Positions 1 through 17,136 of a stretch of 64,000 nt of DNA are shown piece after piece (position 1 is the first letter of the stretch; each line of letters opens with the position of its first letter). Source of the DNA: Syngnathus acus (lineage: Eukaryota; Chordata; Actinopteri; Syngnathiformes; Syngnathidae); contig NC_051099.1 in the NCBI RefSeq assembly GCF_901709675.1, positions 1,364,001 through 1,428,000 on the forward strand, in the 5' to 3' direction. The notes beneath the pieces are model-generated. The model made no database searches, was not told where the DNA came from, and was given only the letters and a program-made list of their open reading frames with translations. A program made the position numbers and the translations under genes.

Positions 1-70
1 GTGCACCTGCGTGAAAAGTTTTAGCTCCTGCTGAACGTGAAAGGAGCTAAAAGTTTTCACGCAGGTGCGC
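1..70. repeat. Imperfect 28-bp inverted repeat (hairpin)
   Basis: Bases 1-28 pair with 43-70 in inverted orientation with only two mismatches, around a 14-base loop. The left arm starts at the window edge, so the palindrome may be longer. The structure resembles the folded end of a MITE or other non-autonomous DNA element. No transposase is seen nearby. Confidence 0.7.
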
Positions 71-140
71 TTAACGAGGGTCACTTGGAAAACATGTTGG
101 AATGCGGCCCCAAGGACTACAGCTTGCCACCTGTGATCTT

Positions 141-363
141 TGACCATGATATTTCCCTAATAAAGTGGCCTGTTATTAGGTACACTTGAAACCTAATGGA
201 GTGTCCCTGTGACGTCACAGATCAACCAGCCAATCAGAAAGTGGGGGTGAGGGCGGGTGTGGCACTTTTCACTTTCATTTAAGCTTTGACCATAATTTTT
301 CCCTAATGAAGTGGCCTGGTATTAGGTACACCTGAAAATGGCGGTGTACCTAATGGAGTGTCC
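141..363. repeat. Two diverged copies of a GTGGCC / TTAGGTACAC repeat
   Basis: A block reading CCCTAATAAAGTGGCC followed by TTAGGTACAC occurs at about 141-190 and again, diverged, at about 287-340. The second copy continues into the inverted form, GGTGTACCTAAT, so its end is palindromic. Blocks of this kind are common in fish interspersed repeats. The family is not identified here. Confidence 0.6.
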
Positions 364-369
364 TACACT

Positions 370-625
370 ATTGGATTTCACCCCGCCCCCTAGGTAGTGG
401 GCGTGATCCATTGTTTTTCTCTCGGCCGACTTGGGGGCGGGGCCACCTTAAGTATTTACACATAAATACTTGCGTTTGTTTGCATATGCGAGGTTCCAAT
501 TGTAAAATCACATCTAGGTATAGGCTCACACCTGGGATCGAACCAGGTTCATAGCGAGCGAGAGCCCGTGTCACTAACCAGTCGGCTATTTCGACCTGGC
601 AGCCCTTAGCCGTCTGCACTCTTTT
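370..625 (-). repeat. tRNA-derived SINE-like element
   Basis: Read on the minus strand, a Pol III A-box-like sequence (TAGCCGACTGG, about 578-588) is followed 33 bases later by a good B box (GGTTCGATCCC, 533-543). That is the spacing of an internal tRNA promoter. The flanking stems do not form a clean cloverleaf, so I read it as a SINE head or tRNA pseudogene rather than a working tRNA. The body and the downstream limit are guesses. Confidence 0.55.
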
Positions 626-769
626 GTACTAGTGATGTGCATAACAGTTTTAAGTGAACTGAATCTTTAGAATCGGTTCACTCAAAAGATTTGTTCAAAA
701 GAATCATTCACCAAATCGTTCGCTACACTTTCTTATTTATTTATTCTTTTTTTTTTTTTACCTCGTGTA

Positions 770-1340
770 GTGTACACACACGCTAACACACACACACACA
801 AACACACACACACACGTACACACATAGTACATACATACACACATACATACATACATACATACATACATACATACATACATACATTCATACATACATACAT
901 ACATACACACACATTACATAGATAATCATAATGTATTTACATGCAAAGGTATGGATACATACATACATACATACATACATACATACATACATACATACAT
1001 ACATACATACATACATACATTCATACATACATACATACATACACACACATTACATAGATAATCATAATGTATTTACATGCAAAGGTATGGATACATACAT
1101 ACATACATACATACATACATACATACATACATACATACATACATACACACACATTACATACTAGATAATCATAATGTATTTACATGCAAAGGTATGGATA
1201 CATACATACATACATACATACATACATACATACATACATACATACATACATACATACATACATACATACATACATACATACATACATACACACACATTAC
1301 ATAGATAATCATAATGTATTTACATGCAAAGGTATGGATC
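770..1340. repeat. Composite minisatellite: TACA arrays alternating with a 50-bp core
   Basis: CA-rich sequence grades into long TACA/CATA tetranucleotide arrays. A non-repetitive core of about 50 bp, from ACACACATTACATAG to AAAGGTATGGAT, recurs at about 905, 1041, 1145 and 1289 with almost no divergence. The cores are separated by TACA tracts of different length. Translations rich in IHTY from this stretch are artefacts. Confidence 0.95.
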
Positions 1341-2889
1341 TGATGGTATGATCATTCTCACCTATGATTATGATATTCTCACTGGTTGTTTTATTTTTTG
1401 CTTTATAAGAAGCGTCAAAGATTAATTTAGGTCATAACCAGAATTCCCAATTACATGTAAAATGTCCTGGCCTGCCACTTTTTTTTTTTCAAAAGTAGCA
1501 AAGTTCATTGTTGTGAGTTTATTCCGGCTTTATTGGTAAACTGGTTGAAGACATGCTTGACTGGACTGTCCTTGTTATTTTCATGCAGATACCATGAAAT
1601 GCAACCGAAAGGTAACGAGAAACAAAGATCTTCTGTAGGGATCAGTAAGCGCCTACCTTTTCCCCCACTCAGGCTTATAATGAACCCAATCCGTCCTAAA
1701 GCAGTATTGCCTCAGTGTTGGGGTTATACTGCCATCTTGTGTTGACAACTGGAGTGACGTCACAATAGGGGCAGCACCATTGTTGGTCTGTGCTCCACTA
1801 CAATATAGTTCTTAAACATTGGCTAAGCTGCTTAATCAAGCAGATAATGAGCAGAAAGATGTGATATTGGCTCTCTGGGTTTGAATGTGTGTGTAGCCAA
1901 AGAACATAAATATTTATGCTGGGCAAACAGATCAATGGCTATTAAAAAGGTCAAGGGCAGATGATGATGGGTGTTGGGTGTTTGTATTGATAAAACTTGG
2001 TTGGTCGTAATGAATTACAAATGTAGACACACACCAATGGGCACTCCGAGAGGAGCTGTCGATATCAGAGCAAAATGCGTGCAATTAATTCATCAAGTGT
2101 GCTGAATGCGTCATAATTAATAAGAACGGCCACTAAGGATGCAAGCAAAAGTGAGTTGAATTATTCAACATCAAGTTGGCCCCAAGATAAATGAACACAG
2201 CGGACTTTCCATTGTGTTTATTGTTCAGGGAGGGTTTTTACTGTCCAATGAATATCAAATTTTCAAAATAAATGTACGGTATGAACCACAATGACAGATA
2301 ATGTGTTAAAAATTCAAGTATATTTTATATCAAAGAAAAACAGGTAATCATTTCTCCATGTTCACTTCTCTTTAAAGCGTTGACTTAGTCACAGAGAAAA
2401 TGTGGAACAGTTTTATTATAAACAACAAAATGATTCAATGAATAATAATCCAGTTATACTTTATTGTATTTTCCAGCATGATGTACAGCTGCAATCAGAC
2501 ACAACAAGATTATTCACCCTGGATATTTGCAATGTATATTTCTATTTTGGAATTAAAATCATCTGTGGGAACTGTGTGCATGTCACATTTTGTTTACACT
2601 CCTAAATATTAGGAAATTATTTATGAACCTTGATTGGACACTGCATCCTTTTTTCCATTGTGTAAAATTTCTCCATTCACTAATCACTTTTAAATTTGCA
2701 AAAAACCACCTGATATTCTCAAAGAAAAAATACTGTACAGCACATCTACTTTTTTATGCATTGATTGGTGTTGATAGTTCAGCCATTTTACATTGGTTAA
2801 TCCAGAAAACTAATAGTCACTTTGGTCAAGAATGGCTTCCACTCAGAGGTTCAGCAAATAATGTAATCATAATCAAATGAAGAAGTGCA
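1341..2889. other. Intergenic sequence and ltn1 3' UTR
   Basis: No coding region with recognisable homology is seen. The right part is the presumed 3' UTR of ltn1, read on the minus strand. AATAAA signals on that strand lie at 2460-2465, 2412-2417 and 2217-2222. A TGACGTCA (CRE-like) site lies near 1755, with no gene start assigned to it. Confidence 0.5.
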
Positions 2890-5800
2890 TTAGAAGAATG
2901 ATTCTCTACACAGGGGACATGTGGACTTGTTGCTGGATGTGAACCATTTGTACTGCAGATTAGAAGGGCACAAGAGACAACACAATTAAAATGTGACATA
3001 GAAGTGTTGATTAGTAGTCAAGACATTTTACCTTGGTTACTGCGCACATTTTTTAAATCTATATTAAAAAGAAAATCAATGGGCATCCGGAGCAAGGTGG
3101 TACACTTTGAAGCCCGGAACATATGAATAAAACTTACATCGTTTTCTAATGGCATCATTGGTCAGGACATTCAAATGTAAACAGAGTCATAAAATGTTTG
3201 ACTTTGGAGGTTTAACTGGACGACTGTCATTATAATCCACACAGTAGCATTTGTCCGAATAAATACTGTCACAAATTCCAAACAGATGGAGCAGAACGCT
3301 ATGCAGACGTGTCGCTTTTGATCACCACCGTAAAAGAAATGACTTACCAGGCACGCCGAGTGGAATTTCTTCTTGCAAGTACGACAGGCCTTCTTAGGCA
3401 GCGAGTAATTGGAGCCGTGGATAACAGAGAAGCAAATCATGCAATCTTCAATTCCTTCAAAGCGCTTGTCCACGTTGTTCTTCCACAGTGCCAGACCTTC
3501 CATGATGCTGCCGTTCTAAGCACGTGCACACGAAGAACCCAGTTGTAAAATCAAAGTGACCTCACACGTGAAGTAGAACAACTACCTGATGTGTGAGGTA
3601 GGTGCTGAGCTGCAGCATCCAGTTCCTCCACTGCTGCACAGAGACGCCCACCCGTCTCCCGCTCTCGACCGCTACGGAGCCCAGAGGGTGGCTCTGCGGC
3701 AGCTGAATCACCAGCTCGATGAAAATCTCATCCACCGAGTAGGTGGCAATCACCTCCCGTGCGGCAGAGCGCGCTTTCACCTGGGTGGGAATAGACAGTA
3801 GTAACCATACCGACATTTTGTTTTATGGCTGCTGACGCAATTGGGACTCAAGATTACAAGAAGAAAAAAAAATAATTGGAGAATATTCTTACCGTCATGT
3901 TTTCAAACAATTGCGTGCTGCTGTGGACGGAGGAGATCTCCTGCGCCGAGAGCACTGGACTGACGTATTTGGTCGTGAACTTCTCCACGGTGCCGCTCAC
4001 GCGCTTCTCCTGACTGTTCCACCACAGGCGCACCATAGCAGGCAGGTCCTGCACGGCGCCGTAGTAAACGCTACACGCCAAATGGGGTAGCTCCCGCTCA
4101 ACGTGATCATTTTCTGTGGGAGTGAGAAAGATGGCTTAGTGCCTCTTCCACCGCGGACTAATACGCTGGCTCTGTGTTCTTACGGTCAACCGCCAGCGTG
4201 ATAGTCTCTGTGAAGTAGGTTTTGGAGTCTCTCGTTTCGGCTGCTTGGCCCGGGAAGACGGGATTCTCAGGCATCAGTTTGAAGAGGTGAAGCAGGAGGT
4301 TGTTTAGGGAGCAGGTTTTCTTCAGATATTGGGCGTAATGGGCACGCAACTGAAAAGGAATCAGAAGAGGGGGTCGGTCAACACCGACCGCTTGCCCCTA
4401 CGCTCAGAAAGTTTCTTTGTACTCACGTGCGAGGGCGATGACCTGAAAAAGGTAAGGAGTAGCTTCCAGGCCAGCAGGTAGCCCAGAATGCACGAGTACT
4501 CCACGCTATGAGGCGAGACCATGGCAAACTCTCCGACTTGAAGTCCTGCCAGGATGCTGTCGCACAACTCCTCACATGTTGACAGCACAGCCATCAAAGC
4601 GGCCGGAGGGGAGCTGAACCAAAACACAGGAATCGGAGTGATTCTTTCTCATCTGATGCAGCATACTTTCTATCATCTTGCACTTACAGGCTTGGCTCGT
4701 CACCCTCATCTTCATACTTGCTGCTGTCTCCTTCTCCGTCACATTCAGGCAGCTGAGGCATGACCCTGCATTGACGAGACGGGATCTTATTTTGTTGCTA
4801 CTAGCTTAGACACAAGCTGTACGCTTACAATGTGACCTAGTAGTGTTATTTCTTCAGGGTTGGCCCATACATTGGTATAATAAAATATTTACAAAAAAGG
4901 AGGGGTGCACTTACTTTTCAGATACTGTAAATACATTTAGTCCAAAATTATTCATACTCTCACAATACAAATATATTTGGGTTATAGTGCAAAAATGGGA
5001 AGGTCATATGATCGCCTGGCTAGCAAAGTCTTACTTTGCCAACAAATGGTAGACCGTGACTTGAAGAGGTCGGGCATTGAAGACAAGCAGAGGGCAGAAA
5101 GTATTGAGGAGCGTCTGAAGAGGCGGCGGCAGGTTGGTCCTCTGGTCTGCAACTAATTTTGCCGGCAGGCTGTTCTGGTTCAGCTGCCGCACGGGCGCAT
5201 AGGTCAGAGCCACGCCGAGCGATCGCAACACCGCCAGAGGAAAGACCGGGTCGTCGGGTTCTTTAAAGAGATCTGCACTCAGACGAGATAACAGAAAAAG
5301 CAGGCAAGGTTGTTGTTTTTTTTAATCTTCTGCACTAAATTGTATACTGTAAAATAATACCTGTGATCTTGACAGGCATGGGTAACAGCAGGCTGTAGAT
5401 TCCATCAACAAAAAAGTCTCGCCATTCCGCCACCAGTTCTGGCGGTAGCTTCTCCAAAACATCAGGCGGGGCTGACGCAAAGAACTGGCTGAGGTTTACA
5501 ATCAGCGCAGCGCTCTCGCATACAAACAGCTGCACCCATGGATTCCACAGGCTGCTCACGTTCTCGCTGGCCACCTGAGATTAGGAACAAGACAGCGGAT
5601 GAGATGCCAGCATGTAGTGGAGGGAGCAAAAGCGGAACGATGGAAGCTCACCTCTAACCAGGCTAACATAGCACAGAGTAAGAAATCCCACTGGCTATTC
5701 CCGAGAATTGACGGACAGCGTGTCACCAGCCAGGACAGGAAGCGCATCAGTTCCACTGTCAGGTTCAGCTGTTGTGTAGTTGCTTTAGAAAGATCACTGA

Positions 5801-8800
5801 TGAACACCGAAGAAAGCATTTTTAGCAACAACATTAGATTGTGCAATGAATGTTGGGGCTTACCTGCCAAAGAGAAACCAATCCTCCTTGTGGGTCCTCC
5901 ACTCCGTCATAGTGCACAATACAGCCTGCACCACCTCATCCTCCACTTCCGTGTCAGCTTGCAGACAACACAGCAGCACCGCCACACTCCCGTACACATC
6001 TAGGACAAAAAAGAGGGAAGTAAAGTGTCAACTGTCTTGTTTGACTGAAATGAGGGACACGCGTGCTAAGTCTTTTTACCGTCATCTTGTTCCCAGTTGA
6101 TAATTGCAGCCGTTGCCAGGGCGACCAGAGTCTGTCGGTCTTCCTGCGTCATGGTGGGGCAAAGCACCTGGAGCGTGCTCAATTTGCTTGGCGACACCGG
6201 CCCCAAACTGAGACACGAAAACAAAGGCAACATACGACTTAATGCTATTCGATTAAAGCCATCCGGTGTTAAGAAGGGACTCATGAGTACAGGTTAATTG
6301 TCACTGACCTCTCCACAGAGCCGTAAAGCTTGCTCAGGCTCGTGCTGTGAGTGACTGCCAAGTCGTGGGTACCGATGTAGTTTTCCAGCGTCAGAGACCA
6401 CAAACCACCAAGCTCGATTGATCTATAGGATAAACTGTCTTTTTATCGTTTTGGAAGTAGGACAAAATTGATTAAAACCTTGAGTTGATGAAGACCTTGA
6501 GTAGAGCATCTCCAGCAAATCTGTGGTTGTGACCAAGTCATGCAGACCTCCTGACAGCCCCCACTCAATGAGAAGGCTGTGATAGGTGGACACAATAGTG
6601 GGGGCATTCTCCATCTCCTGACACCACTGCAGTGAATACAGCAGCTCTGCAACTGACAGAGTAAAAAAAAAAAAAAAACTGTAAATAGGGGGGAAAAACT
6701 GAAGGATGTGCTGCATGTTTACCTGTGTGCATCATGTTTGGCAGTTGTGGCTGGCACTTGTCGTTCTTTTGGTTACAGAGTGAGGCAGCACGAGACACCT
6801 TTCCCAGAAGGGCACAGACGCTTAAATGGGCCGGTAAGACTTTTGGCACTTTCACTTTCCACGTGTCTTTGCAGGAGCTTTCACAAACTCCCCTGTAACG
6901 GCTTGCCAGCAAAGATGTCTTGACCCACTTCAGAAGAGACAAGTGTTTTATTTAAAAATCAGCATAAATAAAACACAAGCTGTCCTCAGCCCAAGTTTGT
7001 TTTCTTACATGTGATGGCAGGGCCTGTCTGAGTTTTGTCCATTCGGTAACGCTGGGCATCAAGTGGGTAAAAAATTGGGAAAGGATGGCAGAGTCTTGAT
7101 CGCAGACAGAGGTGATGGTCTCCACTATGCTTTGTACAGCTTGAACTAAATACTGCAAACTAAATAAGATACACACACACAAAAAAAGTCACCTACACAA
7201 AACAAATTCAATTTCAGATTTCTCCTTAGAGCTGAAAATATTAAAAAGTTTAGTGAAAGATTTTGGAAGTGGTTTGTACCTTTTGATGTCCAAAGATTCA
7301 GTGAGTAATTTGTTCTGCACCCAGAGGGCGGCACTGTGGAAGAAACCACCTTGCGCCACCTCATACTGAGAGTGTTGGACTAGCGACTGGACCCCAGCAA
7401 TGCATACCTTTGCCAATTTATCCAAGATGGAGTCTGTCAGGGAGAGATCAATATACATTAGCTCTCAAGCACAGCTCTGTGCACGTCTCATAGTCTTACC
7501 TGACAGATAAGTGTGTGTTTGATCTTGGGCGATGAGTTGAAAAACTGTGAGCAGGAGTTCCTCAGCAGAAGGAAGCAGCAGGCAGTTTTGCACGGACGAG
7601 AAGAAGGTGGAGGCCACGTCGCAGATGAAGGTGACAAGCGGCTCCATGTTGCCCGCGTCTGACAGACTCTTGGTCTCGGACAACGTTGCGTGCAGATTCT
7701 CCAAGATCTTCTCCATGTACACCTCCCCAATCAGAGGTTCTAGAATGTACACAAAAAAACATTTAAATATCCCTACTTTTACTTTAGTGTGTGAATACTT
7801 TAGCCTCCTACCGTTATTATGATGCTGTGAGAGAACCATGCTGATGAGGGTCCAACTGTGGCAGCTGCTAGAAGACGCCGAGCTGGAGCCGCCGTGTCCG
7901 ACCTTGCAGAGCTCCTTGGTCAACCTGAGGAGATGCTCGCCCAGGACTGAACCTTTGAGCCACTCGCTACAACTTGCAAGCGTGTCTTGGTCAGCACACA
8001 CCTGGTCGGGAAGAGAGCAGAGAGTTGCACTTACACGTGGCAATTGACATCCTAATGCTCGCATGAGTCTTTGTGAGGAAATGGACACGTACCCTCTGGA
8101 TGATTTGCAAAGTAATTCCACAGTGTAGTTCCATCTGCAAACAACACAATGGACATCATGTTAAAAAAGGTAAGGCCATCAGAGACCGAAAAAAAAACCT
8201 GTGTTTTTACATGCGAGTTTTTTTTATTTCTATTTAGTGCTAATTAAATATCTGGATGGATGTTACCATGGTGATATGGTCAAGGATGCGGGTGGTCTCC
8301 TGGCGGCTGCAGCAAGACAATGAGCTGAAGACCATCTCCACAAGGTGCTCCGTGTCTGTCCGCTCCTTCTCGGCCAACCACGGCACCACTCGCTCCAGCA
8401 GGAAGCGCACGGCCGGGTTGTTTGCTCTCCCCTCGCTGCCTTCTTTAACGTCATCGTCCAACTCGACCAAGGTCTAAAACAAAATTGAGTTTAATGGCTT
8501 AATTGGCTCCAGTTAGATGACAAGATTGGGTTGGGGAGGGGGGGTCATAAAAACTTACAGTGAATATATTAAGAGTGTGAAAAGATTGCAGCAGATGGGA
8601 AAGGAAGACAAGATGTCTCTCTGAGCTTCTCTCATTCACATGCACCAGGCACAGTTGCACCAGCTGGCACACCACTTCCTCAAAATGGCGAGTCTGCGGG
8701 GAACTGCACACCGCAGTGGACGTGAGCTCCGTCTTTGCCGCCTCGCCTCCCGCCGTGCCAGGTTTGTCGGCAGTTCCAGATTCAGAAAAACTGATCTTGA

Positions 8801-11524
8801 CCACCTTTTTCTTCAGCGTATGTTTTCTGTTGACTCGCTCCGGGTAGCGCATCACCTAAAGGGATGAAAGACAGAGAGAGCTCAGACGCATTGATCTATT
8901 TGAGCCTCGAGGCGGGAATGGAGCAAACTGACTTGCAGCAAGGCGGCGATCCCCTCCAAAGCTTGTCGATCCGCTTCCTCGCTGTCTGCGTGGCGCGTAA
9001 ACGCAAGGCCGAGCTCCTCCCAGAAGTCTGCTACAAGCTCTTGAAAGACTTTAGATTCGCTGCTTGCCCTCTTCTCCCAGGAAACAAGCATTTCAGTGAC
9101 CAACAGGGAGAGAGGACCATTCTGAAGGATGGGCTTCTCAAAAGCGCTTTCAAGGAGCGGCAGGAGCTAAGAGAGGAGACGACAAAAGTGAGAACGTGTT
9201 TTGTTTTGCATGGTAGGAAACAAGAAAGTGTGATGATTTCACCTGCTGAGAAATAAGCATGGACCGGATTTTGCTCTGATCCTCCTCCTCTTCTTCCAAA
9301 TGGCCCAATATGCAGAACCTCAAACACTCGATGGTGGCAGTCACAATAACGGCACTTTCTGAGGGGCTATTGGCCGCACGCTCACTGGAAATACTAAACA
9401 TCCAACAAACACATGCATGTCAAAAGCTCGTACAATTATTATAAATGGCTTAAAGATGAGACTGCAAATAAGTGGGTCACAAACACTGCGCATAAAGATA
9501 TCGGCGAAGACCGGGAATTGCATCATTTGAAAGATTTACCCGAGTATGAGTGAGGTGAAGAAAGCAGTATAGAAGTCCAAGGCTGGGTCGGTGACTTGTT
9601 GAGGCAGTTTGCTCAGGAATGGCATCAAATTAGGGTGAAGGGCTTTCGCCATGCCTTTGCCCCCATCTTTTAACAAAGACCAAAGTTTGGGCAGGAAGCC
9701 CTTCTTTGAGTTGATGTGTGTCCAGCAATCCTGCAAAGAGAAGGATATTAACATATACGTCATTACAGAGGGATGGGGGGGGAGTTCTTACAGGTATGGA
9801 GGACACCACATGGAGAACAGCCTTCCACACGGCAGGTAGCACCAGTGGATCTGTGTCGTCGATGCTGAGAAGAACGGCCGGGCAGAGACGTGCCGCCTCA
9901 CTTTGCGCAAGGCTCGGCGTTAACTCGCACACAGAGCACAGCATCTCGAAGAAAGCCCCTCTTACCTGTGAAGAAGACATTTTAAACACTACTAAGTCAG
10001 GGGCTCTATTCATTTAAAGGCAACTGAGCCACTCCATTACCTGTGGTGCCTTGTGTTTGCTGTACTTCCAGAACTTGGCAGGGCTGACGAGATGAGCTAG
10101 TCTGTGATCCATGGCGGCCATGTCATTCTGCGGCAGCAGGGAAAGCAGTCGCTTCACCCCCAGAAGAGAGCTGGTCAGCATGCGCAAATATTTGGCTTCT
10201 CGCTCATCATCTTCAGTCACAATTCTGGCAACAACAACAACAAAAAAAAGTTGTTTTATTTAACATGATTAAACAGCAGCTAATTCAGGATGAATGAGGT
10301 TGGCTTACTGAGGATCACTGAGTGTGTCAGCAGTATCCTTTAACAAGACATCTTGAAGTACCTGCAGTGTTTCAAAAACATGAAGCAAAATTAACCTCTC
10401 GCCTCTTTGAAGACACCATTCACTACTCACATTAAGAATCTCATCTTTGCAAAAGCTGAGGGCTTCCGGCTGCTTGGTGGCTGAGAAGGCAGCCTGGAAA
10501 GCTCGGCGTGCGGCGGAGGCTGCTGGTGTGTAAGTGTCGCATTGGGACAGGATCCAGTGGCCCATCAAGCTTTTCAGAAAGGGAGCCAAGCTGCGACGCA
10601 CTTTCAGTACCAGCTGCTCAAGGGCCAGCTGGGTGGCCTCTCTGATTCGCCGATCATGGTCCTGAAAGACACAATGAAGGAAATTGACATTTTATTAAAT
10701 CTATGCGTCTTGCCAATCATGCCTTTAAAAAGAAGATACTGCTCAGTTGTGATGGACATTCTGAGATATAATACTTGGGTTTATTATGACGCTGGAGTTG
10801 TATCTGAGGTTGCAATGGCTTTGACAGCCTTGGAAGATAAGCTGAATTTTTGACACGTGTCAAATAAAATACAAGATTAGCCACTCACCACTGATATCTT
10901 GCAGTAAATTCGAGGCCAATATGGAAGGACCCCTTTAACATCTTCAGCATCACGCTCCTGACACATAGAACCAAAGTCTTGCACAGCCTGGAAAAAGAAA
11001 GACAGTGGATACATTTTGACCACCATCAAGCCATCGCTTTTGACCATTTTTCAATGCGTGAACTTACTTTCAGTCTGGTGACGACATCTCTTTTGGAAAG
11101 TTTCCTGAGCACCAGTCTAAAGTCTGCATCGACAAGGTTGTCAAGCTCCTCTGCTCCATGGAAAGCAGGCACGTAACTCAATTCCGAAGATACTGTTGTA
11201 TCAAAACCAACGAATCCCGGTATGGCGCCACCTTCTCTGGTCAACACCTCTGCAGCACGGCCACTACTGGACGGCTATCGGAGGAACAGGGAAAGCTGAT
11301 GTTCAAAACCACACCAAACCAAAGTGACAGTGAAGTAAATGCTAATAATGGTACAGTGCTGAAGACAAGCACACGTAAACAAATCATTTCTGCAACAGGA
11401 TTTCGCCTTCATCAATAGCATTCGCTGCTATCACCAAGTTAGCCCCAAGTCAACACAGTGATGGCGGGTAACTGGTACTCACTCGAACGTTTCCTTTAGT
11501 TCGTTGTTTGTTTTTGCCCCCCAT
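2890..11524 (-). CDS. ltn1: Listerin, E3 ubiquitin-protein ligase of ribosome quality control
   Basis: Listerin binds stalled 60S ribosome-nascent chain complexes with NEMF and ubiquitinates the trapped chain. The spliced model starts at the ATG at 11524 with [14 protein letters not shown], which matches the family N terminus. The next exon (about 11273-11067) carries [20 protein letters not shown], and the exon near 10662-10434 carries [21 protein letters not shown] long series of helical HEAT-like exons follows down to about 4 kb. The C-terminal RWD-like region is at about 3560-4100. The RING-CH domain is split: [15 protein letters not shown] and FHSAC lie in the exon at 3345-3503, and [20 protein letters not shown] with its stop lies in the last exon, ending at 2890. 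All zinc ligands are present. The coordinates span roughly 30 exons; internal boundaries are not individually verified. Confidence 0.96.
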
Positions 11525-11830
11525 GGATACTAAAAATGAGGTAATCTTTATTTTAGCAACGAAACTTCAAGAGTTCCTTGATGCTCAACATGCTACATGT
11601 GACGAATGACGAACCGGAAATTTGGAATGCTCTAAAATTATTTCAAAATAAAATGAATAAAATCGTAGCAGACAGGGGTTTAATGTAATTCTCAATCGGA
11701 CATACACAACTAAATATTAATATCTCCTTTATAAGCTTAGGCGAGATTCAAATATGTCCGTTCTTGCCTATGTATAAAAAGGTTTTACACTGAAAAGGCA
11801 TGAGTCACTTCCGTTAACGCACCGCTCTTG
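11525..11830 (-). promoter_or_regulatory. ltn1: Putative ltn1 promoter region with ETS sites
   Basis: Immediately upstream of the ltn1 start there is an ETS-type core, ACCGGAAAT (about 11613-11621), and a second in reverse near 11808 (CACTTCCG). No TATA box is evident. Paired ETS cores without TATA are typical of housekeeping promoters. The promoter assignment is inference from position. Confidence 0.4.
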
Positions 11831-13324
11831 TGAATGACGCAATAAGATCAACATTAATTTTTTGATATATCAGAAGTCACCAACCTTTCAGAAACGGAGA
11901 ATTACTTGGGTATTCATTGATGCCAAGTACAAATTCTAAAATAATAAATTCGCTCAAATGACCCATTATACATTATTCAGAACAATCTCCCATGAGTATA
12001 GCTGGTCAAAAATTCCTTTATAAATCTGAAAATGTTCATTAGTAACATACCTACATAGAATCGAAACACACTTTAGAATATAAATTAAAAAATATTTAAT
12101 ACTTCATGTTCACATGAATCATAAACATGTGCAGACAATTACATTTGTGTAATATGTAACATAGATTTTGTTAGTGTGCTGTCATCTTTTCCACAATTTT
12201 TCTAACAGAGGTCACATGTGTCTAAAGCTGTTCCGAAGTGCTGGATGCAAAATGTCGAGAAACAAAGTCGAATTTCATACATGACCAAGTCCGCTTACCG
12301 TAATAAACCTGAAGTTAAAAATCAACTGTGTAAAATATGTTATGAAAGTTTTTGGGTACACGCTATTAATGTGGGGAGCTGAGCACCTATCTGAGCTGTG
12401 AATAAAACGTTTCCTGCAGGTAGGTAAACTGCAATCCGACAAATGTAAATATAAAATTACATCGTTTCTTTTGCACAGATGGTCACCATTAGATACATTT
12501 GACTTTGCTGTGAATTCAAACTGCACAAATTGGTAATATGAAACAAGAAACTAAAACAATGTGACACACATCTCATCTATTTTGGTCAATCAAAACTTGA
12601 CAATGTATTATTCTAAGAGATTTTTTTTTCGCAGAATTTAAATCACTCATATCTTAATGACATGACTCATTCACATAATTGGAAATAGGCAGCTTCCAAG
12701 GAATTTACTTGGCTGCGCAATTTAATTTGAAGTATTTCAGAGACCCAACTGTTCATATAAAAGTCATTAAAGTCAATTTTCCACACCCTCTTATTTGTTT
12801 GAATGCTTCCTTAGAAGTAAAATGTATACCCAACAAAGAAACCAGAGATGATGATAGTGCAAAAGTATGGATGCTAAATCACAGCAATGTTGCAAGTTAA
12901 AAAGAAGGCTCAGGGTTGTATCTGTTCTTTTTGGTTGGACTGATCAAATTGAATGGATTTAGGGGGTTAAACTCACACCTGTGATTAAGTTAGACAGTAA
13001 ACCTCATTGTTCAACTGTCAATAGCTGAAGGATTATCTAGCTTGTCCAAAACACCATTCCAACAACCGCGAGGGAACCTGAGACAGAAAAAGTTAAGAGG
13101 TGGAATGCTACAACCTTGATGGCCATTTTACCGGAAAAATGCATAATTGAGCACTGCAGATTTTCTTTAGTTCATAGACTAGCAAAAGGCCATCATATGC
13201 ATCAAATGCATCTGGCCACATCCCCAAAGACTCAGAACAGGCTGGTCAAGGCAACCCTCAAATAACCCATCTCAAAGATCATTATTTTTGATTACCACAA
13301 CCTCTCCTCGACACTCAATGTAAA
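11831..13324. other. AT-rich spacer and tmem135 3' UTR
   Basis: No open frame here looks like a real protein. The right part is presumably the 3' UTR of tmem135. I saw no canonical AATAAA on the minus strand close to the stop, only ATTAAA variants near 12719 and 12093. Confidence 0.4.

Positions 13325-17136
<3,812 letters not shown>

Noticed and set aside
533-588. A functional tRNA gene on the minus strand
   Set aside because: A and B boxes are present, but I could not form good acceptor, D and anticodon stems. A SINE head or pseudogene fits better.
931-1304. Open frames made of repeated IHTY residues
   Set aside because: They are translations of the TACA microsatellite in three frames. There is no start context or homology.
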